Below, piece after piece: positions 1 through 11,074 of a stretch of DNA of 64,000 bases. Each line of letters begins with the position of its first letter. Positions within the stretch are counted from its first letter, which is position 1. The stretch is from Kalaharituber pfeilii (taxonomy: Eukaryota > Ascomycota > Pezizomycetes > Pezizales > Pezizaceae): contig WHUZ01000030.1 in assembly GCA_015179045.1 (NCBI GenBank), positions 1 to 64,000 of the forward strand. Direction: 5' to 3'. Below the pieces are notes generated by a model. The model was not told the DNA's origin and did not search any database. It saw only the letters and a program-made list of their open reading frames with translations. The position numbers and the translations under genes were made by a program.

Positions 1-422
1 AAGGCTTCCGGAACTTTTTCCCCTTATAATTTCTTCCATTTTCCATGTTTTTCGGGTTTTAAATTTTTCTATTTTTCATTTTTTTTTATCTTATTTTTAC
101 TTTTATTTTATTTTATTTTTGGTGGGGGAAGGAGTGTCATCGGGCCGGAGTGGGTTGCTACAATTGAATTTTGATATTTGTCTATTATATCTCATTCCTC
201 GTCTCGTTTTCATTAGCCCTACATCCTCTAGACCTCGCGCCTCACTTGCAATTATCACTATGCAGACTATTTTAGCAACGTCGGCGACTCTAATCATTTA
301 TTCATGAGAATTTGTTTTCCTTCATATGTGTGGAAAAAGCACTCAGCGATACAAGAACGGCATGATCAGATGAATGTATCAGAAGGCGGCTTGTTACTGG
401 CGTCTTTGCAGGCTGTTATTTA

Positions 423-461
<39 letters not shown>

Positions 462-1435
462 CTCTCTCTCTCGTTTTTGTTATTTTGCATTTTGTTGTCT
501 CCCTGGAGATAATTATAGGGGATCAACTGCTGAATTCGCACTGCGTGCTCCAGCTACGGCAGGTTGTGGGACGCCCGCGCGACGATTTAGATGATCAGCC
601 ACAACTGATTCTTGGAGTCAATCCATTAATGCGGTCAGCTTTTCATACCACAAGATGGTCCAAATTACGGCGTGGATTTGTGAGGTCGGGTATTGCTTTT
701 TCGGAGTCTGGTCACCTTCACTATTTAGCAAGTTCTAGGAACTACATTAGGAAAGGATTCCATCTGTCAAAAAACTGCAACATTGTCATACAAACATGCT
801 ATGAGAATGAGGGAAGTTAGTTGAATCTGGGTTATCATAGTTCATACCTCAAACTCATGGAAACGTTTTTGCTTTAGGTTTATCTTTTATTTCTGCCCCA
901 GAGATTTTGATAAATTGAGAAGATTCGGCTCTACAGCATTGGACACATGTTGGTGCATCATGGATAGGCAACTATACTCAAGCCTTATCCTTTGTTGCAA
1001 TCTTAATTGCCTTTTGCTGTTGTTTTAATTACGTTTCTTTCCCCTTTTTATGTTTAATAACTGGTGGTTCATATTTTGGGTCGCTTAATCTGATGGTAGA
1101 TAAATTGATAGTTGGAGTTTGTGAAAAGTTCTGCCTAAAGAGACACTCTTATGACTGCACGTGAAATTCCGAGCACTTCGTAGCTACAACCGCTACAAGA
1201 AGCTGCTAAGCTGGGCTGTGCGTTATTCTAGGCCCCCTAGTCTGAAGCCTGCGCAGGCTAGGCGAATATATTGGCCTTGGTAGGATTCTGAGGTCATCAT
1301 CTGAAAGCGAGACCACGGACAAGTAGGCCTCCGTAAACGTAACCGTCTCCACCATCTACATCGAGTTCATATCCATACCAGAAAAACTCCAAATCGAAAT
1401 AGCGTCGCATTCCCTTGAAGCTGAAATACGACGAA
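1..1435. other. 5' flank, no gene recognised
   Basis: I see no ORF here that resembles a known protein. The main feature is a run of 37 T at 425-461 followed by a short CT repeat. The first 120 bases are T-rich, as expected for a fungal intergenic region. The stretch just before 1436 would be the promoter and 5' leader of the Bax-inhibitor-like gene. Confidence 0.5.
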
Positions 1436-2495
1436 ATGGCTACTCCCGCGAGAGACGCGCAGGCTCATGTATACCACAATGACCCCTCTTCTAGCTACAC
1501 AAGGCCCCCTCCAGCATATCCTGCTAGATGGTCCGAGGAAGCATCACCGCTGTTGGGTCCAAGGGATAGTATGGACAATGTAAGTATTTCTTCACGTTCT
1601 CGCAAGCGTTACAGATATTAAATGTTTGAGCTAGGTTCCAGATGACTTTAAATATTCCACAAATGTTGCAGAGGCTACTATCGACATCCGAATGGCTTTC
1701 ATTCGCAAAGTCTATGCTATTCTGTGAGTGCCCAGCCACAAATTCGGTCGATTGCCCGCAGTTTGTTAACAAGGGATGCCTCAAGCTCTGTCCAACTTGC
1801 AGCAACAGCAATCTTCTCATCTCTTTCCTTCTTTATGCCTGCATTTAAATACTGGATTCAGCATAATGTGTGGATGATGTGGATCTCGATCTTCGGGTCC
1901 CTTGTTTTCTTGGTGAGACACTTTCTTGCTATAGATTTGATCGTAGAGTTAATGATAATCCTTTCTAGGGCCTTACCTTCTGGAAGCACAAGTCATACCC
2001 TATGAATTTGATCTTCCTTACTGGCTTTACCGCCATGGAGGCATACTCCATTAGCCTCATTGTATCGTTCTATGAAGCACCTATAGTTATCGAAGCAACC
2101 CTCATCACTTTGGGTATCTTTGTTGCTTTGACACTTTTTGCTTGCCAGACCACATACGACTTCACCGGTTGGATGCCTTATCTGTTTGGCCTCCTGTGTG
2201 GTGTAATCGTGTTTGGGTTTGTAAGCGTGATCTTTCCATGGAGCAATACGCTTGAACTTATTTATAGCGCGGCAGTGGCAATTCTGTTCTCTGCATACAT
2301 CGTAAGTCTCTTCAAGCGATTTCATTGTATATGGGGTACTAATAATATTCGCCTTATTAGTTGGTGGATACACAGCTTATCATGAGGAAGTACCATGTTG
2401 AGGAAGAAATTGGCGCTGCAATCAACCTCTACTTGGACATTATTAACCTCTTCCTCGCGATCCTCAGGATCCTTTCCAGCTCAAATAATGATTGA
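1436..2495 (+). CDS. BXI1: Bax inhibitor-1 / TMBIM family membrane protein
   Basis: Five exons fit in phase: 1436-1579, 1635-1723, 1786-1912, 1969-2301 and 2361-2495, giving about 275 aa, the usual size for the family. The N-terminus is a soluble Pro/Ser-rich tail of about 55 residues. The conserved stretch around [15 protein letters not shown] follows, then six or seven hydrophobic segments. The C-terminus has the family's Asp-containing pattern (VDTQLIM, then [16 protein letters not shown]). TMBIM proteins are ER, Golgi or vacuolar membrane proteins linked to calcium leak and cell-death control; yeast Bxi1 belongs here. The start at 1436 is the first in-frame ATG, with an AAA context. Exon 2 uses the AG at 1633-1634 rather than the one at 1639-1640, because only the former keeps phase. 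It is convergent with the dynactin gene downstream. Confidence 0.9.
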
Positions 2496-2954
2496 GCTGT
2501 TCATAGCGAAGGGGCGATTCCCCGTCAGGAGAGAGACTTGAGCAAAGCAACTACAAATGGTTCACAAATGCATGTAGGAACTTGTGGAAGCTAATCGTTT
2601 AGGAGCATCAGGAATAACTGGCTTATTTTTTGTTTGGTCCGTTGCTTTGTTTTTGCATTTTACGCTATTGATCAAGTTTCTTCTGGGCTTTTTGGTGTAC
2701 GCGGTATTTGATACTCTCGTTCCGTTCTTGTATTCTCCTTTTTTGCTTTCGGTGCTTTAGCAGCCGTAACTGGCTTTTGTTTTGCTTCCAGACGGAAGCC
2801 ACTCTCTAGTTGTCCATGAGTTTTGGAAAGTCATTATTTTTCTAGTAATCATCTAATCAAGTTGTATTCCCACATGTGAATGAAATTACACCAAATGATT
2901 GCGCAGTATACAAGTGTTAAACTTACGAAACACACATCCGTACTTGGCTGTCCT
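2496..2954. other. convergent 3' intergenic region
   Basis: This lies between the stop codons of two genes facing each other. It is T-rich and holds no ORF of note. It presumably contains both 3' UTRs and polyadenylation signals. Confidence 0.6.
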
Positions 2955-3766
2955 TTAACTTTCTTGTGCTGTGTTCAGTATTCTGGTTAAGGACTTTTCA
3001 ACTTCTAATGTCCGCTCGTCCCACTCAGCGAAGCACTCGTTGATGCCCTCTACACCCACCAAGTACCACCTCTCTAGCACCTGAGCAGTCCTCTTTCGAA
3101 GCGCGGCAATCTCTTTCATTTGTGATTCCTGAAGAAGTTCGGTTTTGTTGATGCGGGGTATTAGGGAGATAAGCTCTGTAGATGTTGATGGATTGGGAAT
3201 GGGCGAGTCCATGATGGCATTGAGCTGCGACGAGAAGGACTGGAATGAGGATGCAGTCGCTAGAACGGTGGCGAGCTTCTCGCCAGTGGTAAGGGTTGAG
3301 GGGATGTCGGGTGATGCAGGGAAGAGGTGCTGCGGGAGTGGTGTCGGAAGGGTAGGGTCCCTGAAGAGCTCCGGGAATTGGACGTCTGTAGGTTTGTTGG
3401 GGTAGTGGGGTGGGTTCACTGTCAGTAGAGTTTGGACGAGGGGAATCGGTGGACAAGGGTGCCTTCGGGGGGTGGGGGGTGGGGGTGGGGGGATGGGGGG
3501 GTGGGGACCAGGGCAGCAAGGGCAGCTGGTAGCGTACATAGATCTAAGAGGTTGTGCACCGTGTGGCTGTGGCTGTAGAGAGCGGTGAGCTTCTTGTCGA
3601 GGTGGTTGATGCGGGCGAGGACGGAGCTCTCGCGGGTGATTTTGGAGGGGTCGACGAGGTCTGCGACGGGCGAGTCGTTGCCGAGCAGCAGGTACTCCAG
3701 GCGGCGCAGGCGGAGGGTGAGCTCGCGGATGGTCTCCTCGGCGGTGTTCTCGAGGGGGTCGTCCAT
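2955..3766 (-). CDS. dynactin subunit 3 (p24) homologue
   Basis: Two exons on the minus strand, 3766-3538 and 3418-2955, joined by a 119-nt intron in matching phase, give about 230 aa. The N-terminus has the short leucine-rich helix of p24 (ELTLRLRRLEYLLLG), then SSVLARINHLDKKL. The second exon carries the central and C-terminal helices, including ERWYLVGVEGINECFAEWDE, which resembles the C-terminal WDE region of animal DCTN3. p24 sits in the dynactin shoulder and supports dynein-driven transport along microtubules. The intron and the coding sequence around it are very C-rich in the sense direction (G-rich on the + strand). The gene is somewhat longer than the animal protein. It is divergent from the transporter gene starting at 4648. 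Confidence 0.75.
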
Positions 3767-4023
3767 TTCGAGTTCGGCAGCGACGACGCTGGGGGGGGGG
3801 TTAACGCTGCGGGGGGGCGGGCAGTCTTGTAGCCAGGCGGGGCGGGGGACAGCTGCGGGTGGGACGGGACCTCCAGCGCCAGCGGGGCGGGGGGGCGGAC
3901 TGGGGTCTTGGCGGGCGGATGCAGCAGCGCTGCTTGGCCTGGGTGGCCCTTGCCCAATCCCGCCCGCGCGCAGAGAAATAAGGGCAGCGGCCGGGTGTAG
4001 CCACGCAGCGGAGCAGCAGAAGC

Positions 4024-4070
<47 letters not shown>

Positions 4071-4647
4071 GGCAGCAGCCCCAGACGAGCGGCGCGATAC
4101 TAGCGACGCCGTGCATGGAATGACACGCGCAGCCCCCGTGGACGGGAGACAGCGACAGGCGGCCACGAGCACAAGCCACTAGAGCACAGGACGGGCGCAA
4201 GCCAACCATTCCTGCGTTTGCCGTCCCTCCTTCCGAGTGAGCGATTGATAACGCCGGCCTTGCCCACCCGCCCACCTCCCCTCGGCCGCTTCACCTTCTC
4301 TTCTTCCCTCCCCCCCGCCATCAACTATACCCGCACTTGGTGGAGCACATTCGAGCAAGAGTCGTGCTCGCCCTATTGTTCCATAACAATCGTGCCTGCA
4401 TGCAAGCCTACTTTCGCAGGGGAACGACAGGCAACGAGAGAGATCTGGATCAACTAGCTACAGATCTGATCACCTCGCGATCAACAGGATCTCCCCCACC
4501 ATCATCGAATACGCAGTTAATTGCCACAACACCGCCCTACAAGTACCGCTACAAGGAACGAAAACTTTACTTTCAGTTTGATAACAGAAGTAACAAACCT
4601 TCGAGGTTGGTGCGATTTTTCAACCAGAACTTAACTCTCTGGGAAAC
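3767..4647. promoter_or_regulatory. GC-rich divergent intergenic region
   Basis: About 880 bases separate the start codons of dynactin p24 (minus) and the amino acid transporter (plus). The first 560 bases are strongly GC-rich, with several G runs and a (CAG)15 microsatellite. The remaining third returns to ordinary composition and would be the transporter's leader. Long open frames cross the GC-rich part on both strands but look like composition artefacts. No named promoter element was identified. Confidence 0.5.
4025..4069. repeat. (CAG)15 trinucleotide microsatellite
   Basis: Fifteen uninterrupted CAG units lie in the shared promoter region of two divergent genes. Depending on frame it would encode poly-Gln, poly-Ser or poly-Ala (poly-Leu, poly-Ala or poly-Cys on the other strand), but no gene model uses it. 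Confidence 0.9.
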
Positions 4648-5429
4648 ATGCCGGTGCGGAATTACGAAGCGATACAGCAAAATGAACCCACGGAGGCCGC
4701 AGGATCCAGCATGTCAGATTCCTTTATAAGCATTGGAGGAACCAGGAGGTAAGTTACTTAAGTGAGGACTTGGCGCCCGGTGGCATTGGGTGAAATGCTT
4801 GCTGCCAAAGGACTGGATTGCTGATTTTTGGGCCCCCCCAAATGCAAACAGGAGGAGACGTAGCTCTAAAGTACTTCTTGGGATTAAGGGGGAGGCAACA
4901 TGGATAAGCTGCGTTATCAATTTATTGAATACAAGTACGTGTGATCCAACCAGCCGGGACCGTCTACTTGCCAGATGTGAGCGACAGCTGACACTATGGG
5001 TGGTTCCATCAAGTTGTCGGAGCCGGAGTGTTAGCCATGCCAGGGGCGATGTCAAAGTTTGGCGTGGCCCTGGGTATATTCGTCATTTTGTTCTCGGGAT
5101 TCACATCTGGTTTTGGCTTGTATCTGCAGTCGCGGTGCGCACGGTACATTGAAAGAGGAAATGCATCATTCTTTTCGTTATCCCAGTTGACATACCCAAA
5201 TGCCTCCGTAGTGTTTGATGGGGCTATTGCTATCAAGTGTTTTGGTTAGTAACCCTCAGGGCTCGTGGCGACGCAAAATTGCTGACATCGATGTCGGCAC
5301 TTTAGGTGTGGGCATCTCGTACCTCATAATTATTGGCAATCTCATGCCATTGGTAGTGCAGGGTTTTGTTGCAGATGCGTCAGGCGTGTGGCTGGAGCGG
5401 CAGTTTTGGATAACTGCGTTCATGTAAGT

Positions 5430-5463
<34 letters not shown>

Positions 5464-6571
5464 TGAAGTCTACTCTACCATCGTCAATTGAAGTGCTAAT
5501 GGTTGTTGCTGACCAGGCTGATTGTCATCCCACTATCTTTCCTGCGTCGGCTGGATTCCTTGAAGTATACGTCGTTTATTGCATTAGTGTCTATAGGTTA
5601 TCTGGTGATCATCGTGCTCGCGCATTTCCTAATGGGGGACACTATACAAGACCGGGGGGAGGTACACCTGATTCAGTGGACTAGTGGCATTCAAGCTCTT
5701 GCCTCCTTCCCAGTGATGGTGTTTGCATACACTTGCCATCAGAATGTAAGTGCTATACAGCTAGTAATGTCAAGTTTGGACTAACAATTGCGGAATTTTT
5801 TCAGATGTTTTCAATTTTAAATGAAATTGAGAACAACTCGCACAAGAATACAACGAGCGTGATAACGGGCTCGATTGGAACTGCAGCTGCCATCTATCTG
5901 TTGGTGGCCATTACCGGGTACCTCTCCTATGGTTCCAATGTAAACGGCAATATCATCTCCATGTGCAAGTCCCTCTTCCCCCGAGCTGTACTGTGATGAA
6001 ATGCATGCTGACATATATGATGGATACAGACCCCCCCTCTGCAGCCTCTACCATCGGTCGTGCATCCATTGTCATCCTCGTCATGTTTTCCTATCCTCTC
6101 CAATGCCACCCTTGCCGTGCCAGCATCGACAACGTCCTCAAGTGGCGCCCCATGAAGAAATCTGGCACGCTCCTCGGCCCTGTGAAACCCAGCATGACCA
6201 AAGACAATTCCATGAGCGACACACGGTTCGCCGTCATCACATCCATCGTCATCATCCTTAGCTACCTCGTCGCCATGTCTGTGAGCAGCCTTGAGCGGGT
6301 GCTGGCATATGTAGGGAGTACAGGGTCGACATCCATTTCGTTTATTCTACCGGGCTTGTTTTATTGGAAGATATCGGACCCGGAGAGCGGGAATCTGATG
6401 CATAAGATTGATGACGATGAGGGTGCGGTTGGGGAGGAGGGTTTTGACCAGTGGGCGGATAGCTGGCAGGGTAGATGGTTGAGAAGAGGGGCGGCGGCGT
6501 TGGTGGGATGGGGGTTTTTGGTGATGGCGGTATGCTTGGGGCTGAATTTGTTTTATTCGACAGTGCATTAG
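4648..6571 (+). CDS. AVT-type vacuolar amino acid transporter (AAAP/SLC38 family)
   Basis: Seven exons fit in phase: 4648-4748, 4852-4934, 5014-5244, 5306-5423, 5517-5745, 5805-5964 and 6030-6571, about 487 aa. The family signature for TM1 is visible across the exon 2/3 junction: NLLNTIVGAGVLAMPGA. Further hydrophobic helices follow, with FSYPLQCHPCR, typical of yeast Avt5/6/7, in exon 7. These proteins move neutral or acidic amino acids across the vacuolar membrane. Intron 6 appears to start with GC rather than GT (5965-6029); only this junction restores SMYPPSAASTIGR. Intron 4 contains 32 consecutive T. The N-terminal 30 residues are hydrophilic. The exact AVT paralogue cannot be fixed by eye. 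Confidence 0.88.
5431..5462 (+). repeat. poly-T tract (32 T) inside an intron
   Basis: Thirty-two T follow directly after the GTAAGTG donor of intron 4 of the transporter gene, about 55 nt before the acceptor. It is too far upstream to be the ordinary polypyrimidine tract. It would be transcribed as poly-U. Confidence 0.9.
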
Positions 6572-6789
6572 AGTGGGAGGCGGGGAAGGGAGGGAATCAA
6601 GGGATAGAAAGCTAGAAAAGAAGGATTACAGTTGGGATACTTAAACATAAAGAAGGAGCAAACGCTACTGTTTTATGTCTGTGTGTGGCATTGGCATTTT
6701 TGTGGAGAAGAAACGGGATTTTTTAGACATTGGTTTATCATACCCTAGCAATATGTTAGTGTTGAGGAGGTTAGTGCAGTGGCACTATT

Positions 6790-6835
<46 letters not shown>

Positions 6836-7160
6836 TTTCTTTTGTTTTTGGAAGCTAGATGGGTTAGTTTCGATTTGATTTTGATTTTGTTTCTATTTTT
6901 ATTTTATGTGTTATTGGACACACAGACAGTTTTTCTTTTTTTTTTTTTCTTTTTTTTTCCCCCTTCCCTTTTCGCAACATACCTGCCGGATGAACTAACT
7001 CTGAAAATGGATTGTTGCTGTTGTTTGTTTCTGAGGTTATGTAAGAGTGACTTTTGTTTTTTTGATTAAATTGGTTTATTATGTATTATTTTTGGAAAAT
7101 CATGGGGAATAAAATTAAATAAATTCATAAAAGAAAACTGATAATGGGGACTGTGTAAGC

Positions 7161-7213
<53 letters not shown>

Positions 7214-8160
7214 AAGATCTCGTTCACTGTGATTTGTTACTTGGAGTGAAGAATGTCAATTCTTTAAGAAGAGTCGTTTCTGTCTCGATATAAATTATAA
7301 TTCAAAGAATCGTTTATGACGTTAACTGATCATAAACACGGGAGATTTTTCATACATAATCAGTTAGGATAAGTTGAGGGTAATGGAGGAGCAATCGGTA
7401 CTGCTTAACCAGGATGCAAGGGGTTGTGACAGGTTTACTTGTTTGCTCAATAGTTGGCATCAGGGTAAGCAGTTTGTATTTAGAGTAGAGATACAAGGGA
7501 TGGCATTGCATGAACTTGGCTACCCGTTCCAAGAAAAGAACAAAATCCCGTAATACTTCAGTCATCGTGAACACTCTATCCCTTTTTGTTAGTTTTGTAG
7601 GATTAACTACTGTCAGTTTGTAGCCTCATTTTTTTCCCTTGCCTATCGACATATTGCCTAACCTCTCTAGACATTCCCAGCATCTAAGACCCCTACTTCC
7701 AGGTGTGTCACGAAAGACATGAACTTCACACCTCGGACCGGCTATCCAGGCCAGGGTCCTGACAGCACAACTCGTCATCTTTTTTATCGCGGGACAGTTT
7801 GAAACTTTAGAATTTCGGGGCCGACAATCATTCACAATTTCGTTCCTAAATATTTGGCGTACAACTCTTGACACTCCTTCCCGAAATGATGATGTGCGTT
7901 CTGGAAATTTCCTGATACATGGAATCTCGCTTGTAGCATCTTCCAAAATCCAGAGGGAACTCGAAACTAATGCTGGGGCTGCGGGAGGTTCCATTTATAC
8001 ACCCACCCACCCACCCACCAATTAAAAAAAAAAAAAATAATAATAATAATTTCTCAGAGCCTGAGTGCGTTTTGACATGGCTGATTTGGACCCCTCGTCA
8101 CGCTGGCTGTGGGTGGGGCTCTACTCCAACTTTAAAGCCACAAATATGGCGACTACACTG
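6572..8160. other. repeat-rich intergenic stretch with poly-T and poly-A tracts
   Basis: No gene recognised. A run of 42 T lies at 6793-6834 and a run of 51 A at 7162-7212, so the 330 bases between them are bounded by opposite homopolymers. A minus-strand open frame at 7626-7994 has no family I recognise. At about 7999-8050 there is a short simple-repeat patch (ACCC units, then A and AAT units). Confidence 0.5.
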
Positions 8161-8164
8161 GCTC

Positions 8165-8533
8165 AAAGGAAGCCCTGAAGATGGAGAAACAAAGCGGTTC
8201 TTGGAGCCTCAGGAATCCTCATGTCCACGTTCAGTTGCCCATAGCAATGGGGTTGCGGCCATTATTGTCTTTTGAGTCGGCATATACATGCCCTCCATAA
8301 GCAATTGCACAATGACATCTTGTCCATCGTCAGCTGCACGTGACAATGGACTTGCCCCAACCACCTGGATGGTCACCCAGCTGAGCAAAATTTGTTTCCG
8401 TGGAGAACCCGAGAAATGAAGGATTTTTGCCCGCAAATTTCAAACTACCTGCCATTTTGGAGTTAAATATACCCACATTGTGCCTATTTGCCAAATGAGA
8501 CCCCCATGAGAAGATATCGCCCACTTGCAACAA
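8165..8533 (-). pseudogene. ankyrin-repeat protein remnant
   Basis: On the minus strand, GASPLSRAADDGQDVIVQLL followed about 20 residues later by TPLLWATERGHED matches two successive ankyrin repeats (consensus G-TPL-WAA--GH--VV-LLL). The intervening KDNNGR of a normal repeat is present only in a shifted frame, and the frame stops after GHEDS. No start, splice structure or partner domain could be found, so it looks like a decayed fragment. Nearby repeats and transposons fit a degenerate accessory region. Confidence 0.6.
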
Positions 8534-8921
8534 TTTTTGAAATCACGACAACGTCCTCGAGTAATTGGCAGTAATAGTCCGTAGTATGGTCATTGTCAGA
8601 TGTAGTGATTGCAAGTGCTATAGCTTCAGCAGTAGCCAACAACTACTTTTAAGTTCGTGCGTTCTCGTTTTGACGGGGAATTTTGTTCAAGTCAATGGTG
8701 TATATGATTTTGTAGCTGTAGCTGTATTTCTGATTCCTGATATCGATGATATTGGTGCAAAGCCTCTTGCATAGAAATACGTAGAGCGTTACAGACGGCC
8801 TTCTCCGCTGCGAGGCTGGGTTTCTTCTGGCAAGTCTAGATGACTAGTTCGTGCCACTAATTTAGTAACCAAAAATGTTACAGGAGGTATTTAACTGTAG
8901 CACCACTTTAAGTCATAAACG
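8534..8921. other. intergenic, nothing recognised
   Basis: I find no coding or structural feature in this stretch between the ankyrin remnant and the first short DNA element. Confidence 0.4.
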
Positions 8922-10170
8922 TACAGTCTACCCTTGCTATAGTGTATACCGGACCTCGCTATACCGGAAACCTTGCTATACCGGATGGCCTCTGGCTGCA
9001 ACATCCGTTCCCCATACAAATCGCCCTTGCTATACCGGACGCCCTAACAATTCCGGACCGGACAGAAACCTCCAGACAAGTACCCCCTGTCTCCATACAA
9101 ATAATATTTGCTATACCGGACGCACTAATACTAATACATCTTAGACTACTCCATTTCACACTTAGCTGCCACTACTGCTGTCACTGCTTCTGCTGTCACT
9201 GCTTCTGCTAATGCCGTTGCTACTACTGCTACCATCACTTGCTACGTTGGAGTAATGGAAATGGGCACTTCGTTGCTTCTTGTTCCATGTTCCGAGATTA
9301 ATTGCTAACCACTTACCACTTTATTTCAAAATACCTGACTAAGTAGAAACAGCTACAGCTTAAAATAATAAATTAGATACCTAGGATGTCAAAGTTAATT
9401 CAAGTACAGTTTTCCCTTGCTATACCAGATCTGTAAAATCTGGCCTTTTTCGTCCGGTATAGCAAGGTTCCGTTATAGAATAAAATGCTTGGCAGAACAG
9501 AATAGGGATGGGCAGCAAAAATAATGTTATTGGGAACAACGACAGCCTAATTTTATTATGTAATGTTAAGTTTAGTAAGCATCTGAAGGTGAATGCAATG
9601 TGGGATAGCCAAGATTGGACGTATCGTGTTAGTGTATCCGGTATAGCAAATATAAGTTGTATGGAGACAGGGGGTTAAGTGCCTGGCAATTCCTGTCCGG
9701 TCCGGTATTCTTAGTGCGTCCGGTATAGCAAGAGAGTTTTGTATGGGAGCGGGATGTAGCAACCTGAGAGCATCCGGTATAGCAAGGTTTCCGGTACAAC
9801 GAGGTCCGGTATAGCAAGGGAAAACTGTATAGTAATCTTACCAATTTATCTCAAAGATGTTTATCAAATTCATTTAACTTTTCTTTAGCATATTTTGGTT
9901 CTAGTCAATGTTTACAAGTTTGATGCTTCTCAAGCAAACTCAAGGCCCGACATTTTTTAAGATTTCATGACTGATGCATATTGATGTCTTTGGCTGGGTG
10001 TGAAACAAGTTGATGTTTACTTCGTTCATCTCTTATCTCAGTAATTATTTGAATTCACAAAATTTATCACCCCCCCTGTCTGCTAAGCATTTTATTCTAT
10101 ACCGGAACCTTGCTATACCGAACGAAAAGTGCCAGATTTTAGAGATCCGGTATAGCAAGGGTAGACTGTA
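8922..10170. mobile_element. non-autonomous TA-flanked DNA element, outer copy
   Basis: The stretch starts with TACAGTCTACCCTTGCTATA and ends with its exact reverse complement, a perfect 20-bp terminal inverted repeat including the TA target dinucleotide. Sub-terminal copies of CTTGCTATACCGG occur in both orientations. The two ends differ inside the terminal repeat: the left end carries spaced CTTGCTATACCGG units, the right end a distinct AAAATCTGG-type block. There is no transposase ORF. CAGT-beginning repeats with TA duplication are typical of Tc1/mariner-pogo elements. A second copy of the family (9405-9829) is inserted within it. Confidence 0.85.
9405..9829. mobile_element. non-autonomous TA-flanked DNA element, nested copy
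   Basis: Perfect 22-bp terminal inverted repeats, TACAGTTTTCCCTTGCTATA plus CC and the reverse complement, bound 425 bases. Its left end resembles the right end of the surrounding element and its right end resembles that element's left end. It therefore sits in the opposite orientation. No coding capacity. Confidence 0.85.
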
Positions 10171-10349
10171 CCATCTTATGCCCTGTCGTCCTCTTACTAG
10201 CTCTGACATCTGCAGATGGTGCTTTCAAGTTGTCAACTCAGGATCTGTGCCCAGTCAACCCTAGCAAGACTGCATCCTTAAAATAGGTACTTACTTAGCA
10301 GTCTCCCTACTCGTAGGGTAGTGCAACCAGACTAGGTACTTATTTGATG

Positions 10350-11074
10350 TACAGTCAGACCTTGCTATAACGAACACGTAAAAATTTGGCCCTTTCTTTT
10401 CGTTATAGCAAAGATTTTCGTTATAGAAAATTGTGACAAATTAGTCATGCAACCTTGGCAGCTGAGTTCAGACTCCTCAACAGCTATTGCAGCACATTTT
10501 GTATTGACTTACTAGCATAGGAAATAACCAAATCAAGAAATATTCGAGACTATAAAATAAAGCATAAGTGAATCTTGAACTAATAGAAATCTGTAACGGA
10601 CTCCCTTCGGTCCTGACAAGCACTCAGTAATGAGAACAGTCAAGATGTCAACAACTCCTAACAAGCAGTGAGCAGCAAGTAAAATTGAGAAGCATCAGAT
10701 TATCTATGCAAGAGCTGAAACATCTAAAAGATATCAGATCTTGAATGAGTTTCATCGGCATTTTATGAATGTCATTGTCTTAATTAGCATAAAATTCTTA
10801 TAAACGTTTAGGCTTTGCTATTCATCGCAGGCAGGCAAGGATATAAGAGTAGCTTAGTGGATCGCCAGGGGGGTTTCTATAGATCATTTGCCACTTTTCG
10901 TTATAGCAAGAACAATTTGTATGTAGACAGAAATAACTTCCCCTAAATTTTTTTCGTTTCGTTATTTGGTGGGATTTCGTTATAGCAAGGGTAGAATAGG
11001 TATCGCCGAGGGCAGTGCGTTCGTAATAGCAAGGTTTTCGCTATAGTGGTTCGTTATAGCAAGGTCTGACTGTA
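10350..11074. mobile_element. non-autonomous TA-flanked DNA element, AACGAA subfamily
   Basis: Perfect 25-bp terminal inverted repeats beginning TACAGTCAGACCTTGCTATA then ACGAA, with TA at both borders, enclose 725 bases without an ORF. Sub-terminal repeats read CGTTATAGCAA where the neighbouring family has CCGGTATAGCAA. The overall design is the same, so this is a related subfamily. Confidence 0.85.

Noticed and set aside
304..820. ORFs containing poly-Phe
   Set aside because: Produced by the 37-T run; flanking residues show no family resemblance.
3544..4275. Long minus-strand ORFs with poly-Ala or poly-Cys
   Set aside because: They translate the CAG repeat and GC-rich promoter DNA; no domain, and they overlap the start of the dynactin gene.
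8950..9130. Spaced direct repeats considered as a CRISPR-like array
   Set aside because: Irregular spacing, both orientations and TA-flanked inverted ends identify a DNA transposon; the host is a eukaryote.
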